32,067 bases of DNA from DATFWC01 sp045801465 (GTDB lineage Bacteria > Pseudomonadota > Alphaproteobacteria > Rhizobiales > Xanthobacteraceae), in assembly GCA_045801465.1 (NCBI GenBank), contig JBJMSU010000206.1:1-32067 (forward strand), written 5' to 3'. The notes beneath the pieces were generated by a model. That model ran no database searches. It was not told the DNA's origin and saw nothing but the letters and a program-made list of their open reading frames with translations. Within the stretch, counting starts at the first letter, position 1. Every line of letters begins with the position of its first letter. The position numbers and the translations under genes are program-made. Shown piece by piece: positions 7,473 to 15,395 of the stretch.

Positions 7473-8550
7473 CGAAAACATCACCGCCGCCCACGATGGC
7501 GGGTGCGGCGCCGAGCCAAGGGCTGCCGTCGATCGTCAGTTCGAGGCTCAGCACGAGAAGATCGCGTTCCGCCGGCACCCTGTTGCTTGGTGAATGCGAG
7601 CCGGCGACGACCTGCAGCGGATAGCTGCCGATCGAGCTTTCTGCCATCCAGCTCACAAGCGCGCCACCGGGAAGCTGCCCGATCCGTGCTGCGATCTGTT
7701 CTGCCAGCGGCTGTACGGGTTCGATCGATCGCATGAGCTCTGCGAACCAGCGATCGGTGCGGGCGATTGAAGTTCTGTCCGCGGCGTTTTTCGCGAAGGT
7801 GCGCGCACGGCGAACCCAGTGGCCCTTGTAGGCGATCGAGGCGCGCAGCGCGAAGCGGTCGCCCAGCGCCAGCGCCGGCGCGGCCCGGATCATGCGCCGA
7901 TCGGACTTCACGTCGGGCGCCACCGCGATATAGGCCTCCTCGGCGCCGTTCAGACGCGCATGTTTTTCCACCTCCCCGGCGATTGACCCGGCGTTGGCCG
8001 CGTTGTCGGCACCCACCTGATCCAAGGCCGCCACCGCAATCGCGTCGGCGCGCGCAAGCAGCCGCTGCTCGGCCTCATCGGCCCCGCGGCGCACGGCGGC
8101 GAACATGTCCGTTGCATCGACGAACTCGCGCCCCGGCGCCGCCGCGACCAGGTCGTCGTAGGAACCGGACGGGAACGCGTCGATTTCGAGGACGCCGACG
8201 CGCTGCACTGCCGGGTCGGCGGCAAGCCGTTCCCCGAGCACTTTGCCAGGCTGCGGCGTGTTGACGATCTCGCCCACCGGACTGACGGAACGGATCCAGT
8301 TGGCGACGCGCTTCGACAGCGCGGTGGCGAAGGTCGGCGGACCGGCGCGGCCGACGAGCAGGATTCCTTCCGACCAATATGGCGTGAAGCCGGTGAGGTA
8401 GCTCACCGCGCTCGGCCGCACCAGGTTGGTGTAGATGAAGAGGGCATCGACCCCGCCTCTCTGCATGGCCGCACGCAGGCGGCGCACGCGGTCATCGAGC
8501 ACGCCGACCGGCAGCTCTTCGGCATCCCATCCCATCAGGCCGCGACGCAT
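7444..8550 (-). CDS. Degenerate M24/creatinase-fold protein (probable pseudoenzyme)
   Basis: The 368-residue protein has a creatinase-type N-terminal domain (about 20-145, with LRAAMQRGGVDALFIYTN and SYLTGFTPYWSEG) and a C-terminal region aligning with the pita-bread fold (about 150-360). The five M24 metal ligands are not recognisable: where peptidases have the D-x-G and D-I-T-R-T acids, this protein has ALRASIAYKGHW and VRRARTF, and there is no G-H-G motif. It is therefore unlikely to be a metallopeptidase. It follows the other M24 gene after 14 bases, with GGAG about 9 bases before the ATG. The last residues (RSRVSGNP) are encoded by the palindromic repeat at 7385-7472, so the original C terminus has probably been replaced. 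It may be a non-catalytic partner of the upstream M24 protein. Confidence 0.75.
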   Translation of the reverse strand: MRRGLMGWDAEELPVGVLDDRVRRLRAAMQRGGVDALFIYTNLVRPSAVSYLTGFTPYWSEGILLVGRAGPPTFATALSKRVANWIRSVSPVGEIVNTPQPGKVLGERLAADPAVQRVGVLEIDAFPSGSYDDLVAAAPGREFVDATDMFAAVRRGADEAEQRLLARADAIAVAALDQVGADNAANAGSIAGEVEKHARLNGAEEAYIAVAPDVKSDRRMIRAAPALALGDRFALRASIAYKGHWVRRARTFAKNAADRTSIARTDRWFAELMRSIEPVQPLAEQIAARIGQLPGGALVSWMAESSIGSYPLQVVAGSHSPSNRVPAERDLLVLSLELTIDGSPWLGAAPAIVGGGDVFGRSRVSGNP

Positions 8551-8564
8551 CGCTCAAAGCTCCG

Positions 8565-9668
8565 TCACGCCGGCACATGGAAGAGGTCGCGCGCCGTCCG
8601 GGTGAGCACGTCGGCCCCGTCGCGCGTCACGACGATCGCGTCACCCAGAACCATATAGCCGACCACCGGATGGTACGTGTTGGGATGCACGATGAGGGTC
8701 ATCCCCTGATCGATGCGCGTGGTCACGTTTTCCAGGAGATGCGGCTTGGTGTCGGCGAACAGCCCCATGCCGTGCCCGCGCACCCGGGTATATTCGCTGG
8801 TGATGTAATCGCCGAGCCCATGGCGGCGGAAGACATCGTTCTCGGCTCGGGCGATGTCGGCGGCGGTGACGCCGTCGCGCACGGCCGCAAGTCCCGCCTC
8901 CATCGCCTCGCGATAGACTGCGTGCGCCGCCAGCTGGTCGGCATTGGGCGGCCCCATCACCAAGGTGCGGCAGATCTGGCAATAATACCCGTCGACGCAC
9001 GGCGTGAGCTCGGTGGTGACGAGATCGCCGCGCTTGAGCCGCCGGCCGCTCGGCGGCGCCATGCCGCGCACCTCCGGCCCGCCGACCCCGATGATCTGGA
9101 AATTGTCGTCGACGCCGTTGGCGCGATAGAACGCTTCCACCTCCGCGACCAGCTCGTAGTCGGCGCGGCCGGTGCGCGCCGCCGTGCGGAACACTGCATA
9201 GCCTTCATCCGCGAGGCGGGCAGCGCGCCGCAGGCAATCGATTTCCGCATCGAGCTTCGCCATGAGGAGGGAATCGAGAAACGCCGTTTCGTCGGCGAGG
9301 TTCAGATCCTTCCCACGCGCCGCGATGCGACGCGGCAACAAGCGAAACGGCGCGCCGCCAATGCGCTGGTTGCGCAGCCGGTTCAAAGCTTGGTCGACCA
9401 TCGCGACGAGGTCGGGCGCCAGCACCACGCTGACACCGGGACATTCCAGTGCCGCGCGGTCGGCTTCGAGGGGACTGTCCAGGTAAAGCGTCACCTCGCC
9501 GTCACGACGCGCGATCGCCAGCGCCTGTCCCTCAAGGATTCCGAAGTCGGTGACGTAGCGCAGGTAGTCGCCCTGCCAAGCATTGCCGTAGAGGACCAGC
9601 GCGTCGAGGCCTTTGTCCGTCATGGCTTCGGCGAGACGCGCCCGGCGGTGGCTGAAGACGGGTCTCAT
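8565..9668 (-). CDS. M24/creatinase-family protein with most metal ligands replaced
   Basis: A 367-residue creatinase-like protein: N-terminal domain about 1-140 (DALVLYGNAWQGDYLRYVTD), C-terminal pita-bread domain about 150-360. In aminopeptidase P relatives the metal is held by D, D, H, E, E. Here the first positions read T-E220-L-T-P and C-Q231-I-C-R-T, the histidine is kept (R-G-H299-G-M-G), and the two glutamate positions read H-P-N-T-Y and V-L-G-D. This resembles creatinase, which works without metal, so hydrolysis of a C-N bond in a guanidino or ureido compound is more likely than peptide cleavage. The ATG at 9668 overlaps the hyuB stop as ATGA; an open frame runs further upstream but only in the shadow of hyuB. 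The substrate cannot be deduced. Confidence 0.85.
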   Translation of the reverse strand: MRPVFSHRRARLAEAMTDKGLDALVLYGNAWQGDYLRYVTDFGILEGQALAIARRDGEVTLYLDSPLEADRAALECPGVSVVLAPDLVAMVDQALNRLRNQRIGGAPFRLLPRRIAARGKDLNLADETAFLDSLLMAKLDAEIDCLRRAARLADEGYAVFRTAARTGRADYELVAEVEAFYRANGVDDNFQIIGVGGPEVRGMAPPSGRRLKRGDLVTTELTPCVDGYYCQICRTLVMGPPNADQLAAHAVYREAMEAGLAAVRDGVTAADIARAENDVFRRHGLGDYITSEYTRVRGHGMGLFADTKPHLLENVTTRIDQGMTLIVHPNTYHPVVGYMVLGDAIVVTRDGADVLTRTARDLFHVPA

Positions 9669-11383
9669 GCAGATTCGCGCACCGCAGCCGGCTCCTCGTC
9701 CTTGCCCGGCAGACGGCCATAATGCTTTGCCGCGGCTTCCGGCGAAACGAGCCCTTCGGCTACATCGCGTGCGACCGCCTCGCGGCTTCGCTCGCGCGGA
9801 TCGCCGTAGCCGCCGCCCCCGGCAGTCAGGAAGGTGACGGTGTCGCCCGCCGCGATCTCGATCTCGGTCGCCTTGTAGACCACGCGCTCGGAGCCGTCGG
9901 CGGCGCGATGAACGATGCTGGAATTGGTGGCGCCGGGCAGGCCACCGTGCAGGCCCCAGGGCGGATCGCGCGTGCGATCGCAGTTGATGTTTGCCTTGCA
10001 GTCCTGCAGCGCCCGATAGGTGAGCTCGAGGCCAAAGCCGCCGCGGAAGCGGCCGGCGCCGCCGCTGTCGGCGCGCAACCTGTGCTGCTCGATCAGGAAC
10101 GGATATTTGATCTCCTGCAGCTCCACAGGCGTGTTGCGCACGTCGCCCTGGCACACGGAGACGCTGGCGGACTCGCCGTCCTCGTTGGGCCGCCCGCCCC
10201 AGCCACCGCCGAAGATGTTCATGAGAATAAAGCGGCTGCCGTCGGGACGGAAGCCGAAGAACGAGCAGCCGCCCATGTCGCCTTTGTGCGCGGCCGGAAT
10301 GAGATGCGGGACCGCCGGCGCCAGCGCCTTGAGGATCGTGTCGATGACGGTCGGCAGCGCGATGCTCCACAGGCCGAGCGCAGCGGGCGGCCGGGCGCTC
10401 AGGATGGTGCCATCGGGAAGGTCGACGACGAGCGGACGGAAGCATCCTTCGTTGACATCGAGGTCGGGCGAGGTGAGCGCCTTGAAAGCGACCCGCGCGG
10501 CCGCGATGCCGCCGGAGCGGCCGGAATTCATCGGGCTCGGCACCTGCGGATGCATGTCGGCGTAATCGATGGTCATCTGCGAGCCGCTGACGCGCACCGC
10601 CACCTTGACGCGGATCGGACGATCGAGATTGCGCCCATCATTGTCGAGAAAGCTCTCGGCGGCGTAGGTACCGTCGGGAACCTGTGCCACCACCTGGCGG
10701 GCGGCGAGTTCGGCCTGGTCCCAGATTTTCGCGATGCACGTCTCCACGGTCGCGCGGCCATAGCGCGCCAGGAGCTCACCGTAGCGCCGCGCGCCGAGCT
10801 GACAGGATGCGATCTGCGCCCTGAGATCACCGAGCGCCGCATCGGGATAGCGCACGTTGTCGCGGATGATCTGCCACAGCGTTTCGTTGCGCTGCCCTGC
10901 CTCGTAGATCCTGAGCGAGCGCATCTGCAGGCCTTCGGCGTAGATGTCGGTGGAACCGGTGGAGCCGAAGCCCTGGCGCATGCCGCCGATGTCGACCCAG
11001 TGGGCGCGGTTCGCGGCGAAGCCGACGATCTCGCCGCCATGGAAGCAGGGCGAATAAACGACGACGTTGTTGAGATGCTGGCCGCAGATCTCGCCCTGGT
11101 TCATCACCACCACGTCGCCGGGCTTGAACCCGTCGAGCCCGTAGCGGGCGATGCCGTCGGCGACCGCCACGCCCAGATCGGCAAGGAAGATCGGCAGCCC
11201 GCCGCGGTTCTGCGAGATCATCCGCGCCTGCGCATCGAGGAGCCCGCAGCAATAGTCGCGCACCTCGTAAATCATCATGTTGTAGGCGGCGCGCGAGAGC
11301 GCATTCGCCATCTCGTCCGCATAGGCCACGATGGCGTTGCGGACGACTTCCACGGTGATCGGATGCGCGTCGTTTCGGCTCAT
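9665..11383 (-). CDS. hyuB: Hydantoinase B / oxoprolinase family subunit
   Basis: The 572-residue protein matches the HyuB family throughout: an N-terminal block ITVEVVRNAIVAYADEMANAL, then RDYCCGLLDAQARM, the segment GDVVVMNQGEICGQHLNN (family usually has N-D-P-Y near here), a middle block PSPMNSGRSGGIAAARVAF, and the glycine-rich C-terminal half with GGAGRFRGGFGLELTYR and GGGGYGDPRERS. Together with HyuA it forms ATP-dependent amidohydrolases acting on hydantoins, N-methylhydantoin, 5-oxoproline or lactams. The ATG overlaps the hyuA stop (ATGA, 11380-11383), and its own stop overlaps the next start in the same way, which indicates translational coupling and fixed stoichiometry. Length is normal for the family. 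The specific ring opened is unknown. Confidence 0.93.
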   Translation of the reverse strand: MSRNDAHPITVEVVRNAIVAYADEMANALSRAAYNMMIYEVRDYCCGLLDAQARMISQNRGGLPIFLADLGVAVADGIARYGLDGFKPGDVVVMNQGEICGQHLNNVVVYSPCFHGGEIVGFAANRAHWVDIGGMRQGFGSTGSTDIYAEGLQMRSLRIYEAGQRNETLWQIIRDNVRYPDAALGDLRAQIASCQLGARRYGELLARYGRATVETCIAKIWDQAELAARQVVAQVPDGTYAAESFLDNDGRNLDRPIRVKVAVRVSGSQMTIDYADMHPQVPSPMNSGRSGGIAAARVAFKALTSPDLDVNEGCFRPLVVDLPDGTILSARPPAALGLWSIALPTVIDTILKALAPAVPHLIPAAHKGDMGGCSFFGFRPDGSRFILMNIFGGGWGGRPNEDGESASVSVCQGDVRNTPVELQEIKYPFLIEQHRLRADSGGAGRFRGGFGLELTYRALQDCKANINCDRTRDPPWGLHGGLPGATNSSIVHRAADGSERVVYKATEIEIAAGDTVTFLTAGGGGYGDPRERSREAVARDVAEGLVSPEAAAKHYGRLPGKDEEPAAVRESA

Positions 11384-13434
11384 TGCATGCCAACATCGAT
11401 GACAAGGTGGCCCGCCGCCGACGTGGTGGCCACGTCGCCCGGATGGATGAGCGTGGTTGCGTTCGGCTCCTCGATCACGGCCGGCCCCTCGATGCGCGCG
11501 CCCGCCGGCAACGCCGGGCGCCAGACGATGCGGGTGCGCAGCGGCCGCGCCGCGTCGGTGAAGATCACGTCACGCCAGGTGTCGGCCACTGGCGGCTCCG
11601 CGGTCCATGGCTGCGACAGCCAGCGTTCGGCGAGCGTATCAGGGCGAGGAGCCGTGACCACCAATCGGACGTTGACGATCTCCAGGCGCTCGTCCGGCGC
11701 GGCCTGGCCATAGCGCTGGTCATGCGCGGCGTCGAACAGCGCCCGCAGCGGTGCGAAGTCGCCGCTCAGGAGAGCCGGATCGCGCACCGGAATGGCGATC
11801 GTGTGCTCCTGTCCGACATAGCGCAGGTCGGCGAAGAAGGCGAAGTTCGCCACGCTCTCTTCGATTCCATCGCGCGCGAGCTGTTGGCGGCCGGCCGTCG
11901 CCAGCTCGGCAAACACCCGATCGACTTGGGTGCGGTCGAGCGCACCGATGAGCCCGTACAGCGTGCGCACAAAATCCTGGCGCCACGATGCCATCAGCAT
12001 GCCGAGCGCGGAGAACGTGCCCGGCACCTTCGGCACGATGACTTTCGGGATGAAAATCTCTCGCGCGATCGCCACCGCATGCAGCGGCCCGGCGCCGCCG
12101 AACGCCACGATGGCGCATTGGCGCGGATCGACGCCCTTGTTGACCGATACGGCCCGCACCGCGAGCGACATGGCGGAATCGGCGATTTGCACGATACCGA
12201 GGGCCGCCTCCGCCGCGCCGAGGCGCAGCGGCGCGGCAATCCTGTCGTGGACCGCCTGTTCGGCGGCGACACGGTCGAGCGGCATGGCGCCGTTGAGAAA
12301 CCGCTCGGCGTTGATGCGGCCGAGGATAAGGTCCGCATCGGTGACGACCGGCTCCGTGGATCCCTTGCCGTAGGAGGCGGGGCCCGGATCGGCCCCGGCG
12401 CTCACCGGGCCGACGTGGAGTCCGCCGGTCGCATCGCACCAGGCGATCGAGCCGCCGCCGGCGCCGACCTCGACGATATCGACCACCGGCAGCTGCATCG
12501 GCTGGCCGCTGGCGCGCTCGCCGATGACATAGCCCTCCTCGATCGCCGGGATGCCGTTGGTGTTGAGGCTCGCCTTGGCGGTGGTGCCGCCCATGTCGAA
12601 GCCGATCGCACGCTCGATCTCAAGAAGCGCCGCCAGGCGGCCGGCGCCGATCATGCCGGCAACGGGTCCTGATTCCATCATGGCGACCGGCTGCTCCTGG
12701 GCGAGCGCGATCGACATCACCCCGCCGTTCGAGCGCATGATGCTGATCTTGCCGTCGAACTTCTCGTCGCGCAGGAACGTCTCCAGCCGGCGCAGATAGC
12801 GCTGTACGCGCGGACCGACGAAAGCGTTGAGCGCGGTCGTGGAGGTGCGCTCGTACTCGCGGTATTCGCGCACGATCTCGTGCGAGAGGGTGACGAAGAG
12901 ATCGGGATCGGCCGCGCGCAGGATGTCGCCGACGCGGCGTTCGTGCTGCGGATTGGCATAGGAATGCAGGAAACAGACGGCGACCGCTTCGATGCCGAGC
13001 GCCGCAAATTTGGCGGCCAGCGCGTGCACCTCGCCTTCGGCGAGCGGCACCAGGACGGCACCGTGGGCGTTGATGCGCTCGCTGACCTCGAACGTCAGAT
13101 CGCGCGGAATGAGCGGCTTGGCGCGATGGAAGAAGAGATTGAACGCCTCGATGCGGTTGCCGCGGCCGATCGCATAGGTGTCGCGGAATCCGCGCGTCGT
13201 GATGAGCGCGGTGCGCGCCCCCTTGCGTTCCAGCACGGTGTTGATGGCGACCGTGGTTCCGTGCAGCACCTCGGCAAGTTGAGGCATCCGGCAGTCGGCG
13301 AGGCGCAGGGTGTCGGCGACGCCGCGCGTCGGGTCTGCCGGCACGGTCGAACTCTTCGCCGTGACGATGCGCCCGTCGATGCAGCCGACCAGATCGGTGA
13401 ACGTTCCGCCGATATCGACGCCGACGATGTTCAA
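11380..13434 (-). CDS. hyuA: Hydantoinase A / oxoprolinase family ATPase subunit
   Basis: The 684-residue product begins NIVGVDIGGTFTDLVG, the phosphate-1 motif of the actin/HSP70-like HyuA fold. It continues with HGTTVAINTVLERKGA, the conserved R-E-Y-x-E-x-x-S/T block (REYREYERTST), SNGGVMS, GFDMGGTTAKAS, VDIVEVGAGGGSIAW and GADPGPASYG. It is predicted to phosphorylate the substrate with ATP before HyuB hydrolyses it. The start is proposed as TTG at 13434. The open frame runs on to 13491, but those codons lie in a palindromic repeat (13461-13507) and encode residues no homologue would share. AAGGCGG upstream of the TTG is a plausible ribosome binding site. The stop overlaps hyuB by four bases. 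It lies downstream of the substrate-binding protein gene on the same strand. Confidence 0.92.
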   Translation of the reverse strand: MNIVGVDIGGTFTDLVGCIDGRIVTAKSSTVPADPTRGVADTLRLADCRMPQLAEVLHGTTVAINTVLERKGARTALITTRGFRDTYAIGRGNRIEAFNLFFHRAKPLIPRDLTFEVSERINAHGAVLVPLAEGEVHALAAKFAALGIEAVAVCFLHSYANPQHERRVGDILRAADPDLFVTLSHEIVREYREYERTSTTALNAFVGPRVQRYLRRLETFLRDEKFDGKISIMRSNGGVMSIALAQEQPVAMMESGPVAGMIGAGRLAALLEIERAIGFDMGGTTAKASLNTNGIPAIEEGYVIGERASGQPMQLPVVDIVEVGAGGGSIAWCDATGGLHVGPVSAGADPGPASYGKGSTEPVVTDADLILGRINAERFLNGAMPLDRVAAEQAVHDRIAAPLRLGAAEAALGIVQIADSAMSLAVRAVSVNKGVDPRQCAIVAFGGAGPLHAVAIAREIFIPKVIVPKVPGTFSALGMLMASWRQDFVRTLYGLIGALDRTQVDRVFAELATAGRQQLARDGIEESVANFAFFADLRYVGQEHTIAIPVRDPALLSGDFAPLRALFDAAHDQRYGQAAPDERLEIVNVRLVVTAPRPDTLAERWLSQPWTAEPPVADTWRDVIFTDAARPLRTRIVWRPALPAGARIEGPAVIEEPNATTLIHPGDVATTSAAGHLVIDVGMQ

Positions 13435-13460
13435 GGATCCGCCTTCGCCGTTATTGTTGG

Positions 13461-13507
13461 AGCATGATCTTTTCCGAAAACCGGTACCCACTTTTCGGGA
13501 TCATGCT
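13461..13507. repeat. 47-base palindromic intergenic repeat
   Basis: The ends are exact inverted copies (AGCATGATC at 13461-13469 and GATCATGCT at 13499-13507), and the middle contains CCGAAAA...CTTTTCGG arms around GGTACC. Sequences of this type are very common between genes in Bradyrhizobium, Rhizobium and relatives (recalled, not searched). It directly abuts the TAG stop of the substrate-binding protein gene (13508) and occupies the leader of hyuA, so it may terminate or process the transcript between them. Confidence 0.85.
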
Positions 13508-14470
13508 CTAGAACTTCACGGGGACGAACTTATCGGTGTAGAGCTCGTGGCGCTCAGGCACCCGGTTGAGAATGCCGAGTTCGTTGAGCGATTGCCGGAT
13601 CACGTCGATCGCCGCCATGTCCCAGGCGCCGTCGTCCGAGAAGCTCGCGATCTGGCTGTCGTAAACCTTCGACATCACGCTTGGCCGCACCTCGATCGTC
13701 TTGCCGGCCGACTTCACGGTGAAATCCTTGTTGGCCTTGACGAAACGAATGCTCTTGAACCACCCGCGCAAGAAGCGCTGCAACACCTGGCTGCGCTGAT
13801 CGACCATGTCATTGGTGGCAAAGATGACGTGCGTATAGAAATGCTTGGCGATGTCGCCGAACAGGAGCAGGTTTCGCGTCTTGCCGGCCTCTTCCAGATC
13901 GTAGCCGTTGGCGGCTTCCTGCACCGTGCCGTCGAGCTCGCCGCGATCCATGGCGGCGAGGCGCGCCTGCATCTGACCGAGCGGCGCCACCTGGATGCCG
14001 GTGCTGCCCCAGCCCTGCTGACGCGACAGCTCGCGCACAAGCCAGTCGGTGAGCGAGCCCGCGGTGGTCACGCCAATGCGCTTTCCCTTGAGATCGCCGA
14101 CCGACTTGATGGGCGAGTTGGCGGGCACGAGCAGCGCCAGATTGGCGGGCGGCCCGTACATGGCGGCCACCGCGACGGCCGGAACGCCCTTGACCCGGAA
14201 CCCCATTCCCGGACCGGAGCCGAGACCGACATCGATGCTGCCGGCGGTCAGCGCCTGCTGCATCTGGGCGTCGCCGCGAAAAGCCGACAGTTCGAGCTCG
14301 ATCCCCTCCTGCTCGAAGATCTTGGCCTCGGCGCCGACGTCGGCAACCGCGAAAGCAAACGAGTTCGGGACCGCCTTGCCGAGCTTCACCTTGTCGAGCG
14401 CGTGCGCCGCCGCGCTGGAGAACATGAGCGCTGCCGCCACAAGCAAGGTTCGTCGCAACAGGTCGCGCAT
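13508..14470 (-). CDS. ABC transporter substrate-binding protein, NMT1/SsuA-like
   Basis: A 320-residue periplasmic protein with a Sec signal peptide (residues 1-24, MRDLLRR then a hydrophobic run ending SSAAAHA). The mature part follows the NMT1/THI5/SsuA pattern: VPNSFAFAVADVGAEAKIFEQEGIELEL, then QQALTAGSIDVGLGSG, ANSPIKSVGDLKGKRIGV and GELDGTVQEAANG. This family binds nitrate, sulfonates, pyrimidine precursors, aromatic acids and other small molecules. No permease or ATPase gene for it lies in the window, so it is an orphan here. Its place directly upstream of hyuA suggests that it captures the compound the cluster degrades. The start is the ATG at 14470; a TTG immediately upstream adds one residue at most. 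Confidence 0.87.
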   Translation of the reverse strand: MRDLLRRTLLVAAALMFSSAAAHALDKVKLGKAVPNSFAFAVADVGAEAKIFEQEGIELELSAFRGDAQMQQALTAGSIDVGLGSGPGMGFRVKGVPAVAVAAMYGPPANLALLVPANSPIKSVGDLKGKRIGVTTAGSLTDWLVRELSRQQGWGSTGIQVAPLGQMQARLAAMDRGELDGTVQEAANGYDLEEAGKTRNLLLFGDIAKHFYTHVIFATNDMVDQRSQVLQRFLRGWFKSIRFVKANKDFTVKSAGKTIEVRPSVMSKVYDSQIASFSDDGAWDMAAIDVIRQSLNELGILNRVPERHELYTDKFVPVKF

Positions 14471-14615
14471 CAACGATATCCCGATTCATGCGCCTCGTTT
14501 TGAGATGAACGAGCGCCTCGCCGACCTTAGCGGTGGGCCGGGGGAGCATCAATGTCCGCGCGCCCGAGCGCCTGCTCCGCTCGAAGGTCAATCGGGAGGA
14601 TACGCTAGAGGGGCA

Positions 14616-15296
14616 TCAAAGCAGGGACGCAACCTGCGCCAGGCCCATGGCCCGGGCAATGCGGCGGATTTCCCGCTTCTGGTCCTCGCTCATGCTCATG
14701 ATGAGCGGACCGGCGGCCCAGTAGAGCCGCTGCGCCTCGGCCGCACCGATGGCGACCTTCTTGCCGCCTGCCTTCTGCGCGACGAACTGCCGCGCGATCT
14801 CGCGCAACTCGGCTTCCACCTGCGGCCAGTACTGCTCCTGATCGGGCCGCAGATTCATGCTGGCCTTGATCTGGGCGATCTGGGCAATTGTGAAGCTCCC
14901 GTCCTTTTCCAGCTTCGGAACGGCGATCGCTTTTTTCACCGCAGCAACCGCAGGCGCCGACTGAATTGAGCCGGTTGCTTCGTCGGCGAAATTCTGGACC
15001 GGATCGGGTGGGCTCAGCGCCGCCAGCCGCAGTGCCGGATCGCCCGGTGACAGGATCGGATCGGGTGCGAGCAGGGCAGGATCGACCATGGCCGCATCGG
15101 CAATCGCGAGAGCCGGCGCACCCACGTCTGGTGCGGCCGTTCTCGGCGCGCCCAGGAACGGGCCCTTTGCGGCGGCCGGGGATGCCTCGGCATCCATAGC
15201 CTCAGGCGAACCGAAGCCTGCGACCCCCACGACCCAACCGGCGAGGATCACCACGGCGCCCAAGCCGGCCAGTGCGGCAAACCTGCGCGGTGTCAT
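14616..15296 (-). CDS. Membrane-anchored hypothetical protein with alanine/proline-rich linker
   Basis: The 226-residue product has one N-terminal transmembrane segment (about 5-25, LAGLGAVVILAGWVVGVAGF), then a low-complexity Ala/Pro/Asp-rich linker (about 30-115), and a helical C-terminal domain (about 130-226) with FTIAQIAQIKASMNLRPDQE, YWPQVEAELREIARQ and a final EDQKREIRRIARAMGLAQV. The C-terminal part resembles periplasmic LTXXQ/Spy-like helical proteins in its 'L-x-x-x-Q-x-x-x-W/Y' pattern, but the match is too weak for assignment. The ATG at 15296 has GAGGG 8 bases upstream; an upstream in-frame TTG (15332) would add an uncharged tail before the membrane helix and is less likely. Function unknown. 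Confidence 0.72.
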   Translation of the reverse strand: MTPRRFAALAGLGAVVILAGWVVGVAGFGSPEAMDAEASPAAAKGPFLGAPRTAAPDVGAPALAIADAAMVDPALLAPDPILSPGDPALRLAALSPPDPVQNFADEATGSIQSAPAVAAVKKAIAVPKLEKDGSFTIAQIAQIKASMNLRPDQEQYWPQVEAELREIARQFVAQKAGGKKVAIGAAEAQRLYWAAGPLIMSMSEDQKREIRRIARAMGLAQVASLL

Positions 15297-15325
15297 CACG
15301 CCCTCGCGACCCCCCTGTCCATGCG

Positions 15326-15340
15326 GGCTCAAGCTGAGCC
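15326..15340. repeat. Short perfect inverted repeat
   Basis: GGCTCA and TGAGCC arms with a three-base AGC loop, in the 99-base gap between the MFS gene and the hypothetical gene downstream of it. It could be a small hairpin ending the MFS transcript or part of the promoter of the hypothetical gene. No T tract follows on the minus strand, so a terminator role is weakly supported. Confidence 0.3.
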
Positions 15341-15395
15341 ATGTATGGTAAATAAGGCGTTATTGCGCTCGGTCGGACCAACCCAGGAGTCTTGC

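Noticed and set aside
9669..10445. In-frame N-terminal extension of the 8565-9668 M24 gene
   Set aside because: The extension lies entirely within hyuB in another frame and reads as low-complexity arginine-rich sequence; the ATGA overlap gives the family start.
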